Of a stretch of DNA of 64,000 nucleotides, positions 1 through 11,800 are shown one piece after another. Below the pieces are notes generated by a model. That model was given only the letters and a program-made list of their open reading frames with translations, was not told where the DNA came from and made no database searches. How positions within the stretch are numbered: position 1 is the stretch's first letter; each line of letters starts with the position of its first letter. Made by a program: the position numbers and the translations under genes. The stretch is from Lithodes maja (Eukaryota; Arthropoda; Malacostraca; Decapoda; Lithodidae). The DNA lies in the NCBI GenBank assembly GCA_037953745.1, contig JBAKBP010013085.1, positions 1 to 64,000 on the forward strand, written 5' to 3'.

Positions 1-504
1 CATTAGTTACCCACCTACCACACACACAGACACACACACACACGGCCACAGTGGCCTAGCACACTAAGTCACTGTTCTCCTGTCGCTTGGCTCTTGTAGC
101 GGTAATTCGAAACTTGTTGCTTGCAGGTGAAACTTATCAAAAACATACATACAGTAGGTATGACGGTTAGGTGTGGATGCGCCTGCCTCTGGTTTCCACC
201 TGGTACCCTGTCCATATCCTACTCCCTCCGGGGGTATGTAGGTACACTTGTAGCAGCCAGAGTCAATCTGTTGACTACTTTGGGTAAGTTATGAATATGT
301 TCATGCCACTATCTTACAGCCGTCAATACTTCCGCCTGTTAAAGAGCTACGGTACTTAGGAATATGGTACAGGTATTTAAGCTTTACATTAGTATTGAAT
401 AACAAGTGCAACAACAGTATTTAACAATTAATAGATATCCAGCATATATTGCATAATATCTTTTCTCATAAATAGCTAACATTGTCTGTGTATTATCCAG
501 CCTA
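1..504. other. Anonymous non-coding DNA
   Basis: No coding signal is visible. A short CA-rich microsatellite lies near 21-43. The rest is AT-rich unique-looking sequence. Confidence 0.5.
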
Positions 505-508
505 TTAA

Positions 509-923
509 CCCTTTCCCTGTGGGAGACGTTCAGGAACGCCATGGCAATTTACAGAAATTTACAGGCTTTTAAAGCCTGTTAAAGCCATAGAAATCGAGTG
601 TCAGTGGCCGGGAGAGCGAGGGACCCACCTCCAATTGCCAGAACGTCCGTCCATGCACTGAGACCCCAGCCCCGGGTCTCAGCAGTACTGCCAAAGGCAA
701 AATAGCGCTACATTGCTCTTAAATAGCGAATTTTCCCCAATGTCTATGGTAGCGCTGCTGCGGGTGAACCCCGCAAGCTACGAAGCTCATTCTAGTGTAA
801 TTTTGAAGCTATTTTCGTCTAGTTTTCGGCTGAATACATTTCATTTCATGCAGATACTTGATTAATCATTCAGGAGTGCCTGAATTTGCCTTAAATAGTC
901 CAAATATGCTTGCAGAGAAAGGG
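509..923. mobile_element. TTAA-flanked MITE (piggyBac-like)
   Basis: The element is bounded by TTAA at 505-508 and 924-927. The left end reads CCCTTTCCCTGTGGGAG; the right end, reverse-complemented, reads CCCTTTCTCTGCAAG. This gives an imperfect terminal inverted repeat of about 15 bp. An internal near-perfect hairpin (ACTGAGACCC facing GGGTCTCAG) lies near 657-690. There is no ORF, so it is non-autonomous. The TTAA target and CCCTTT-type ends are typical of the piggyBac superfamily; the assignment is inferred from the ends only. Confidence 0.65.
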
Positions 924-927
924 TTAA

Positions 928-1633
928 TACCTACTACCCTGACCCTCTACCAAGTGACCTCACCAGTCAGTAATTGGCTTCCTTACCCACCTTACCTACT
1001 TGTACAATTTTATTAGCGTAAGATCATACTCAGGAATATCTGTAAAATATAGCGATAAATTAATATAATACACCGACGAAGTACTTCGGGAGAAAACAAA
1101 AGAAAAAGAAATGAACAATAACTAGACCATGATCGGGGGACCGGATTAGCCTTCGTTTTATAGTATTCAAAGCTCGTGCTCTTGTTTATATAAGAAGGAG
1201 TTATTTAAATACTCTTGTCCACGACTTGATCCTTCTTTTTTCATACATTTTGTTTTTTGTTTTTACATACTCTCCATATAGGTGTATTAATGAGTATATC
1301 ACCCCTACACACCTCTTTATTCTACGTGTAGTATTACAAATATATTCAGCTTTAAAGCAAATCTTTATATACCGTGCTGTTTAGATTATTTGTTTTTTGC
1401 AATTTCTATAAATTTCAAATAATGATCTGCATCAGTAAGTTTCCAGTAAATATATTAGCAACATGAACTTGTATATATTTAGTTTGTTATTGACCAGTAG
1501 GTATAATCAGTGAGTGAACCTGGCAGTATAATGATCTTACGTGAGAGAGACCAAGGACACAAACAAATTGCTGCCACAAACATTAAACCAGGATTCATAA
1601 GAAGATAAATCAGGTATCGGCATGCATTAATTA

Positions 1634-1680
<47 letters not shown>

Positions 1681-3140
1681 CGGTTGTTATTCATGTTTGT
1701 GTGCGTGTAGGTTATGAATGTTTGTGGTTTAGGAAAAGTACGATCACTTTAAAATAGTTATTGGTTTTGAAATATATATCATAATGGAATATAAGAAAGT
1801 GATTATACTTGCTCAACATATACACAATATGATCATCCTTTATTGAATAGCCAGTAGGCGAGTCCCACAACGGAAGTTTTAATTGGTCTTACGGCTTGCA
1901 AATATAACTAGTTTTTACGAAGCTTCCATTACTAGCGAGGTCCAGGTTGACAACTGAGGTGAAGTGTGTGTAAGTCTCTGTCACCAAGATCATTATCACC
2001 TGTTGGATTGGTATGATGATGGTGAAAGGGTCAGGTTAATTTTAATAACTTTAGTACTATGACGCATATATTTAATTTGATCTAGCTTGGGTTGAAAAGA
2101 TAATGGCGAAATAAGGATTTGTAAATAAGTTGAATAAAGAAAAGAACAATAGTTGAAATATAACTGCATGTTACGAGAGAGAACAATGTAAAGAATGCTA
2201 TGTTGTAATGTAGCCTTTGCGCCTGCAGTAGGTTGGTGGTGTGTGAGAGTAACATAAATGAGGTGATGAATGGTGAACAAATCTGAAGTGTGAACATTTG
2301 ACGGGATGGTCACACAATATAATAATGATGGTTACTGATTGGCTCTGTAACATCTTGAATATTTGTATTATGTTTATCTGTGGATTTCTTCGCTTCTTCT
2401 TTTTTTATATTTTAAAATCCTTTGAGTATTAAATATGGTTTTAGTGTGTGCTATATTTGACCATACTACATCATTCTAATAAGCGTAAACAGTCATTTTC
2501 TCACCTGCCACACGCTATCCTATTCTAAAATCCAACAGGATATTAATGCAGTTATTTCCATGGTACTGTAGTTGATTCACGACATGCAAGTTATTGTTGT
2601 AACGGGTTTATAACCCAGGGAGAAGGTTTATAATCATTGTTTCAGTGTCATGCCTCACTGTATATTTGTACATAATCCTAGTTACTGTGCAGCATTGTTG
2701 CCACGAACTAACTCTCTAACTTACGAGATTAAACCATATCTCTATCAATGATTTTAGTACAATGCCTACTTATCTTATGTATTATTTCATCATATATATG
2801 AGAGAGAGAGAGAGAGAGAGGCGGGGGGGAAGGATTATCACAGAGTCTACCAGAACTCTTTGTTTTTTGTCTTGATAGACGAGTTAATATACATGTTGTA
2901 TTATTAGTATATCAAGACTACCAGCCTCTGTAATCACGCTAACAGTACAGTACGTTATAAGCTGTGACCTTTTGCAATGTTTTGATATAATATATTCCCA
3001 CCAGTGCTACCAGATATAAGGAAGTCTTGAACTGTCAGAACCCAGGAATTATAGTGACTGGTTGGTTGATAACAGTGAAAATATCGTGACTCAAAACCAA
3101 GAGCAGGTTCATCACTTCTGACTTGGAGAGCTAGACCACC
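928..3140. other. Anonymous DNA with microsatellites
   Basis: AT-rich sequence with no supported gene. It holds a TG microsatellite (about 1633-1672) and a short GA run (about 2799-2820) followed by a G run. The small frames here are chance frames or simple repeat. Confidence 0.5.
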
Positions 3141-4925
3141 TTATTGTTGTTGTTGTTCCTCCCTAAGCTGCCTGGCCGAACAGCCCCGAGTCACTAAGGA
3201 AGGCAATGGCCATGGTCGAGCTTTCCCACAGAGCTCTCAAGGAGTGTAGATTGTGTTGTTGGCGTAAGTTGTGTGATATGCAGTCTTCTATGATGTGTTT
3301 AATGGTATGGGATTCTGTGTTACAACCCAGGCCGGTGTTGAGTACGGAGTCATCCAGTCTCTTCTGTTAGCTCAGAAGAGCTGGATGGTGTCCGCATCTC
3401 AGTCTGGCCAGGTGGACTCTGTCCTCGCGAGGAAGGGAGGATTCAGAAGGATGGATTTCAGAAGGTCGTGCCTGCAGCTGCGTGTTGTCTATGAGTGAGT
3501 GGATGGAACGGCGAGAGATATGAGTATGGATGTGCTTCTGGAAGCTGGTTTGGGGTGGGCAGGGAGGGAGAGAAGATAGTATTTGTGTGTGATACCGTGT
3601 GCTGGGTATTTTGATATTTCTTGGTGTCTGTGGGTGTGTTGCCATGTAGTGTAGTGGGTGGTGTTGCTTCGTGGAGGCTGCTGCCAAGAATTGAGTGCCT
3701 CTCATGTCCAGATGGCCTTTGACTTGAAGGACTTTGGTTTCTTGATGTAGGTGTTCTGTAGGTGTAGTAGCTGTGCAGCCTGTGATGATTTTTAGGGCTA
3801 TATTTTGAATAGTCTGTAAGGTCTTATGATGTGTTTCAGCTTGTTTAGAAGCCCAGGCCGGGCTTGCGTATTCCATTACTGATTGTATGTATTGTTTGTA
3901 AACTATGGTGGTGGTTTCTTTGTTGTGTCCAAATTGTGTGTAGGCAAGTGACCTGAGGCCGTTATGTCTGGGTGTCAGTTTCTTTTTCATGTTTGTGGTG
4001 TGCTGTTTGAATGTCATTTGAGTATCATATGTTACTCCTAGGATTTTGGGTGAGTGTGTATGTGTTAGGGATGTGTTGTTTATGGTGAGTTGTGGTGTGT
4101 ATTTGTGATCTGTCCAGCTTGTGAGGTGGGTTGCAATGGATATGGCTGGGGCTAAATTGAGTCTGTTTGTAGTGCACCAGTCATGTAATGTGTTGAGACA
4201 GGGTTGAAGGAGACTTGTTGCTGTGACTGTGTCTTGGTGTGTGCATGTGAGTGTTATGTCGTCTGCCTAGGAGGCTATGTTTATTTGGGGTGTATTGGGT
4301 GTATTTATATCATGCATGTACAGATCGAAGAGTGCGGGCGACAGGACGGATCCTTGTGGGACTCCGTTTGGGAAATTTCTGATGCTAGATGACTGACCGG
4401 CAAAAGATAAGTGTACACATCTGCCTGCTAGGAAGTTGGCCAGCCACCTTTTTGTGTTGTTGTGCATGTTTGTGTCGTAGATTTTGTTTGTTAGGTTGTG
4501 GCGGGGGATGTCATCGAAGGCTTTAATAATGTTGAGTGTGGCAAGTAGTGATCTGTGTGGTGGTCTGGCTGAGTTGGTGCCGTCAAAAGCTCTTTGTGTA
4601 AGGTCTGTGACAAGAGTGTTTGTGGATTGCATTGGCCTGAAGCCATGTTGTGTTGGAGCTAGGGGTAAGGCATGTGTAATCAGTTGTAGTACAAGGCGTT
4701 CTATGACTTTGGAGGGGGTGCAGAGGAGTGTGATAGGGCGGTGTGAGGAGGGTAGCGTGGGGTCTTTGTTTGGGTTTGGGGAATGTGATGATGATACCAT
4801 GCTTCCAGATGTCTGGTATTGTGTTGTGTGAATAACTGTAGTTTGATATGTTAGGGAGTGCCTGTATGCCTTGTGGTCCCAGGTGGTGGTGTTGGTGGTG
4901 GTGGTGGTTTTTATTTTCTTACTGG
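3141..4925 (-). mobile_element. 5'-truncated LINE with AAC tail
   Basis: A non-LTR retrotransposon lies on the minus strand. It contains most of the reverse transcriptase, a C-terminal Cys/His region, a final stop near 3163-3165 and a short (AAC)n tail at about 3143-3157. The 5' side fades out near 4925, so the endonuclease and ORF1 are missing, as expected for 5' truncation during target-primed reverse transcription. The last codons (ending LFGQAA) recur in a second 5'-truncated copy at 33003-33421, which also ends in AAC repeats. That defines the family's 3' end. Confidence 0.85.
3163..4925 (-). pseudogene. LINE reverse transcriptase, inactivated
   Basis: Reverse transcriptase of a non-LTR element. 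Recognisable blocks are HRPITLL, QHGFRPMQST, the motif A region TLNIIKAFD and NGVPQGSVLSP, followed by the YADD region, a thumb region and a C-terminal C..H..H..C stretch. The frame stays the same from 4800 to 3163 apart from stops at 4267-4269 and 3367-3369. A one-base insertion in an A/C-rich run near 4785 breaks the upstream frame. The TAG at 4267-4269 replaces the tyrosine codon of YADD, leaving a stop followed by ADDI. The motif A position that normally holds the catalytic aspartate reads N. It is therefore dead several times over. Confidence 0.9.
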
Positions 4926-6146
4926 TGTTGTGGGTTGTGTTGGTAGGGTAGTGGTAGTGATAGTACCACTACGTATGATTTGTACTATTGTTAGAGAATC
5001 TGGTTAGTAAGCTATCAAATCAGAAAAATTTAGCTTTAAGATTGGATTGATTGATTGAGAGAGAGAGCGATAGATAATGTATACAACGATACTACAATAG
5101 TGGATAGGAATGTGTGTTAATGGTAGGTGGAAGTAGATAGAATCATGCAGTTTTTCATCTCCAAGGAATATAATTATATTACCTAAATGTGCGTGTGTGT
5201 TGGTGGTGGGGGGGGGGGGGGGGGCGGCAAAGAGACTAGGAAGGTGTTGGGTGCGAAAGGGGCCGGAGGAAAACTTTTGATTTATTCAACAAAAATGTCA
5301 ATAGAAATGGAAGCCAATGATATATTCATAATGATTACTGGAATGGTGGACCATGATAATATATTTGTCTACCAGTACTCTGTGAATATATTCACATGTA
5401 TGCAGATTCTTCCTACTTATTGATACTGCGATAAAATTACTGAAATAGTGTCGATTTTTGTTGTGTGTAAACAATTTAGGATAGATAGCGAGCTGTCAAG
5501 CCATAACAATTGAATGGAAGCCATAAAGCATATCCTGATATGATATAATGTTGCCCAATATCACAGCAATATTACCCATGTCTAGGGATTATAGGTATTA
5601 TTACAAACTACCTTACCTAATCTTACAGCCAAACCTGTACCCTATATATCACGAGTCAAGAAAATAATGCTACACATTTCATTTCCTGGGAACCGGTATC
5701 ATAGCCGGTAAAGAACGCTAATGTCTTCTTTTGACCTAACTCCCCTTTTGAAATTGCATTATTTCAGCATTTGCATTACTTGTCTACTGTATTTTGTTCA
5801 TTACATTCTTGTACCTGGAAGCAGCCACTAACAATATGTTAGCCTGATATCCGTAATACTCGACAGTAGTATGGAATTATAACATCGATCATCCGGCTGG
5901 CTCACTCGATGGCACAGTTTATCCGTAAATCCGGAATATAATATATTCCGTATTGTAACACAAATATACTGACGTTAATTGTTTAATGGTATTGTGTATT
6001 CAGCCTGACCAATTACAGTTTCCAATTATAGTGATAAAACGTAGTTATGATGTCGAACACTTGTTTTTATTCCTGAAATAATTTCCACAAACAGGCTGTC
6101 CAATATCACTATAGAATGGTGAGTAGTACTTGAAAAGTAGACAGAA
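4926..6146. other. Anonymous DNA
   Basis: No gene recognised. A G homopolymer tract lies at about 5209-5224; the rest is AT-rich with no repeat family I can name. Confidence 0.45.
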
Positions 6147-6275
6147 TGGATAAAAAACACCATATGAAGAAGAGCACTTTATTGACAACGTTTCGCAGAT
6201 AGCCAGTGACCTGATGAAGCTATCTGCGAAACGTTGTCAATAAAGTACTCTTCCTCAGATGGTGTTTTTTATCCA
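6147..6275. repeat. Long inverted-repeat hairpin with hammerhead-like core
   Basis: Two arms of about 56 bp (6147-6202 and 6219-6275) are near-perfect reverse complements around a 16-base spacer. The plus strand holds CTGATGA at 6211-6217, GAAAC at 6228-6232 and GTC at 6236-6238, in hammerhead ribozyme core order. The stem I flanks do not obviously pair, so activity is uncertain. Penelope-like elements and retrozymes are known sources of such motifs, which makes this a possible remnant of one. Confidence 0.6.
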
Positions 6276-7849
6276 TCACTATAGAAATTAGTTTGAGTAT
6301 GCTCTCTCTTTCTCTCTCTCTCATTAGTTATCCAATTATATTTCTACCTCCTCCATTTGGCTTTCTCCTCCATAACCTTTTATACTTCCTCTTCTCCACC
6401 CACTCTCCCATCCCTCTCCTCACCCGTCTCTCCCTCGTGATCATCCTCCAGCTCTATCCTCCCCCTCCCTCCCATCCTTCTTCTCCCCCTCCCTCCCATC
6501 CTTCCTCCTCCCTCTACCTCTCAATCATCATCCCTCCCTACCACCCTTCTCACTTTAGTCATGATTTACAGACATTTCAACGTGGTATAATTAAAGCCTT
6601 GACCTATCAATTATTTCATCTCATCTTCGTTGATCTTCTTTCCCCTTCTTACATGAATTTGGTACATGATATATAGTTGCTTTATACTGTAGTCTCTTTA
6701 AGTGGCATTATTAACCTTTACTTTTACAATGAGTTCCTGTTTTGTATATCACATGATGCCTAGTTGCTTGTAAATAGATTAGAGTGAGGGGAAATGTGAA
6801 TATAAAGGAAAGGAGAGACATTACCAGATAAAAAGGTGACCACCAAATATGAGGGAAATATATACTGGAAAAGTTTGACCTTGAATATATAATGTGAGAA
6901 GAATGAGCCAAGTAAAGATGGTTCTGAGAGAGAAGTTTTATGGAGTGAATCACGACCCCAGTAAAGTTGGTGTGTGGCCAAATGGAAGGTTGGACTGAAG
7001 AACTATAGTAGCGTCTCCTTCAACAATAACACATTTTTTGTCTTACTCTCTATTTTATGATCGTATTTTTGTTGGTTGAATTAGTTTCTGGAGGATGGGC
7101 ATCACAAACAGAGGAAAACTGTGACGTGTGAATATATGGTGTAAAAAAACATCTATACCTTGAACAAACAAGTCCTGTGGGTATGAAGGATACCATAAGA
7201 TGAGGGAAGAGGAAATTAAGTACGATAAAGAAATGTGATGACATATAGAAGATACAAGGGGAAGGATGGAGGGCATATTGTGATAAGAGGCTGTTGTAGT
7301 TGTGGTCATCTCCTGACTCACAAATGTATACATAAACATAAATCAAGGATAGGTATGTAACCTTTAAGGGTCTTTATCCAGAATTATAATAACTCTGACA
7401 CGACTGTTATGAAATGTACTGTTATTGTGAACCAGGTATATTTAGTTTGTTATTAGTAAATGATTGTTGAGTTGACTATTGCATACTGCCTCAAATTGTG
7501 TTTCATCAATATTCTGTTTTATCAGGACGTCTGACCAAGCTTCCTCTACGTTTGTGTCAATGTTTCTTGTCCATTATTCAGCACTTCTCTCTCCCTGTCA
7601 TTATATCCTCCCTGTTAACAAAGTGATCCTTTGACTCCCTGTGAGTGGTCTGACCCCTGGAGTGACTTTGTCATCCCTTATATCATACTGTCACTTACAC
7701 TACACACACTTTATAATGGGCTGGAGTTTGTGGATATGTTTAAACTTGATCCCATAGACTGTTCTATGGCTAATATAATTATGTATTCACTACATCGCAT
7801 AAAATAACGAAACATCTAATTTGTAATTTCGTGTTATCATTATCTTAAA
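6276..7849. other. Anonymous DNA with a pyrimidine-rich tract
   Basis: A C/T-rich low-complexity tract (about 6300-6550) produces a spurious proline/serine/leucine-rich frame. The remaining sequence has no gene or repeat I recognise. Confidence 0.45.
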
Positions 7850-7988
7850 TCTTAATTAATTAATATCACTTCCAACACCAAACACCCTCAATTGAAATTA
7901 ATGAAAGCATGTGATCCTCCCGGGATTCAAACCTGGAATGCCACATACAGAACTTAAACACTTTAACCATTACACCATCAAGACAGTT
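7850..7988 (-). mobile_element. tRNA-derived SINE, copy 1
   Basis: On the minus strand there is a pol III-type A box (TGGTGTAATGG, 7967-7977) and, downstream, a B box (GGTTTGAATCC, 7923-7933). A tRNA-like 3' part follows, then an AT-rich tail. The same tail and B-box side recur at 8170-8262, so this is a dispersed SINE rather than a single tRNA gene. The T stem has a mismatch, which also argues against a functional tRNA. Confidence 0.7.
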
Positions 7989-8169
7989 ATAGGTTCAGTA
8001 CATGACCATGATTAATAACCATATATGGAATACTGTATATCAATATAATCATGTACTGGGCCCAACTACACTATGGATAGCTTAATGTGTATGTGAGAGG
8101 AAATAACAAAATATGGGGCGCAAATCTCAAAGGAATGACCTAGCAACTAACTTGTTCCTGAAGCTATAG

Positions 8170-8262
8170 AAATAATCTTCATTAACTAATTTAACTCCCA
8201 ACACCAAACATCCGCAATTGAAAATTTTGAAAGCATGTGATCCTCCCGGTATTCGATTGCCT
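8170..8262 (-). mobile_element. tRNA-derived SINE, copy 2 (5'-truncated)
   Basis: It shares the body and tail of the copy at 7850-7988 (the CCAACACCAAACA and GCATGTGATCCTCCCGG segments). Similarity breaks at the B-box side, so the tRNA-like head is lost. Confidence 0.6.
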
Positions 8263-8344
8263 TCTCTGAACCTCTACAGATATTAATTAATTATCAGTCA
8301 ATAACATTGAATGGAAGTATGTTCAATTAACTAACGTACGATAT

Positions 8345-8821
<477 letters not shown>

Positions 8822-9670
8822 TATGAATAGAATAATAGTACAGTTCATACTATATAATATATAACATACACCTTTTGTTAGCAAACTACAAACTAGCGAC
8901 AAATTAGATTAACAGAAGTAGTAAACTATTATTATTTAGATGAGTTACCTTTGTAGTGTCAAAATATGTCGATCTGTGGATGACTTACCTCAAGCATGAG
9001 AGTCGCAGTTAATACTGAGTCGGTGGGATATTGATTACATTGATCAGGATTCATTAAGATTGGTAATATCATTATCAAGATTCTAAATTACCAGAAAGAA
9101 AACATTGCATATGATCACATTGATACATTAAGCCAAATGGTAGAGGTATGGCATGTCTGATTTATATATTTAACAATTAATTTCCATCGAGGCAAATTTG
9201 TTGATAAAGCATTTCCCTCAGGGATATCAGTATATTTAGAGTAGCTGGCAACAGTGTTTAAACTTAGATACAAAATTCCTCTCTGTTTAAGGCGATTTAA
9301 AGTCGATTTTCCTGTGCATCAAGGTAAACTACCCCTTCCCTCCCCCAAATGGATAGTTTGAGTCTCGTTTCACCTTTATTGCTCTTTGACATTAGGTTGA
9401 AATTAGTATGGATCTTCATAAAGAGCTCCTTACCAAAAACTTCTGCTGAAAATACACACTTCCTACTCGACAGGCTTACCAACATTTATCAGGGTAAATT
9501 ATATGACCTTAACTATTCAGCTATAGTATACCAATCTAATTCTTTCTGATTAACTTGCTCTATAGACGAATGCTAATAATTGATGTGTGCTAACCTAGAA
9601 ACAATAAATAAAATAATTACTAAAGTATATGAAAAATCTGTTGGTATCACGGAAGAGCCAAGTCTGGTTT

Positions 9671-9745
<75 letters not shown>

Positions 9746-10757
9746 TGCACTGTGTTAATCGATGTATGTAGTAAATATGGTATTGATAAATAATTTGTGC
9801 ATTCCCTTGGTAACAGTGAGACTATGAGTAACTACATGTAAACTCAGGTTATTAGATATCACAAATAGACCAGGGTATACACAGATAATATTATTCCACA
9901 CATATAGTTATTTATACTGATATGTTATACTCTTTGCATGTGGTTTGTTACATATTGCCAAGTCTGATAATATAAGATAATGTGATACAGGGGGAAATAT
10001 TTACCTAGAGTAAATTACCCTCGAGAATTGCAATCCATGTTTTCCCCAACACATTATTTCCTTGATCTATTTACTTTACTATGACTGTCTAATAAATATC
10101 AATTAAATAAATATAATTACTGAAGTTAATTGAGTATACCTTTATCAATTGTTCATATTACCGCAAACATAATGTTTATCAACAGGACAATTAATATTTG
10201 TCATTGTTATATTGCATTGCGCAATAATCTTGTATGATCAAGCTACACATTTATTTTGAAATTAATTGAAAAAAGCTAGATAATCGAATGAGTTACCTCG
10301 GCATATAGAAGCTTATGAAGGTGATACTTTCACGTCCACCTCCTCTCGGGAGATAAGGTTGTCTGGCAATAGATGGATATATAGATAGATAGATAGATAG
10401 ATAAATCAGATTAGCGAGTTCACGCAATATGATATGACATCAAGATTTGTGTGCAATGATTAACCGAAGTTGTAAGAGGAAGCATAAACAAGCGAACAGG
10501 GGAACGTCCAAAGGGATCCTAATGCATCATTCATATAAACATAACTATATTTAAGCCAATTAGTGAAATATGCTGAAAATGTGTGCAAAACTAATACAAA
10601 GTAAAGAGTAAGTAAGACCGTGCCAGTATAAAAAGAGATACAATATATAGTACATAAATAAATTTAGCTTTATAATTTTCGACCCGTCCACGAACACAAA
10701 ACCTCTATGAATTCATGTCCCGATCGCCCTTTAAGCACACACACACACACACACACG

Positions 10758-10810
<53 letters not shown>

Positions 10811-10839
10811 AAATATCCTAAATTTAGTTATTATACATT
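8822..10839. other. Anonymous DNA with three microsatellites
   Basis: No gene recognised. It holds a GA tract at 9674-9742, a short ATAG tract near 10377-10404 and a CA tract at about 10737-10808 that ends close to the left end of the Academ-like element. Otherwise AT-rich. Confidence 0.5.
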
Positions 10840-10978
10840 TAGTCCATGAGCCAAGACCCGAATTTTGGGATATCGGTACCACCCGGGGTGACTAATTCTC
10901 TTAGGTGTTTTTAGCTTGCTACATGTCTCTAGTTTATGTTTTGATATGATAGCCCTTGCACATTGGTAGCTTAACCTA
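10840..10978 (+). repeat. Left terminal inverted repeat of Academ-like element
   Basis: It matches the reverse complement of 16926-17054. The outer 13 bp are identical, a GATATCGGTACCACC block followed by GGGGTGACTAA is shared, and GATATGATAGCC recurs near the inner edge. A diverged stretch lies between the conserved blocks. Confidence 0.85.
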
Positions 10979-11800
10979 ACAAGTGCGCATGGGGGTAATT
11001 GAAAACGTCCCCCTGTGCTGACGTATTTGAGGTGTTTCCGTCACTAAAATATTCATTGTACCATTAATTGCATTAATAATTATCCATATGCGCCTATTAT
11101 GGGTTGATTATAAAGGTATTAACCTGAAACAACAATAAAACGAGTGAAAACAGCGTTTGGATGGTCAAAATCGGAGATATAGCCCGCGAGTTGTATAATG
11201 TATGGGTGAGGCAAACTGCTTTCCCGCCAATTTCCCCCAAGGCCACTGAGACACAGTCGATCGATACTCTCTCTCTCTCTCTTGCACTCGCTTGCCATCA
11301 GTGATGACAACACCCTGCTTGCAACTCGCTAATGTTAGCACGAAAATATACCTCAGAATAAGGGAATAATAGGGAAAATAGGTGATAACTGAAGGAGAGG
11401 AGGAAAGTGGGGAAGGAGGGGAGGTAGAGGACTGAGATTTTGCATGGCCCAGGGGCCAAAACAAAATAAAAAAATAAAAAAATAAAAATAATTTTTTTTT
11501 TTTTTTTTCGATGTCAAAAGTAGATTTTTTATTTTACTTACTCTCAAGAGTCTTCCCGCAGTCCGCCGGGGGAACTCTTAAGAGTCTCCCCGCAGCTCCC
11601 GGGTTAATGGTCGTTATCACTTCTTGAATAGACATACCCTACCGAAAATTCCGACATTTTTTAAAATGTCAAATTTGGGGACAGGAATGCCTAAATGTCA
11701 ACAAAATGCATATAGTAATTGTCACATTTAATACAAGTCCTGTAAATACACACTAAGCATGCCATGGGCTTGTACATACTATTATGGCAAATTACTACTC
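10979..11800. other. 3' non-coding part of Academ-like element
   Basis: It lies between the left terminal repeat and the end of the transposase frame. It holds an A/T-rich low-complexity run near 11460-11510 and a short inverted pair of AAGAGTCT-type sequences near 11545-11590. No second gene recognised. Confidence 0.5.

Noticed and set aside
6293..6676. 127-codon Pro/Ser/Leu-rich frame
   Set aside because: Product of a pyrimidine-rich low-complexity tract with no domain or conserved motif.
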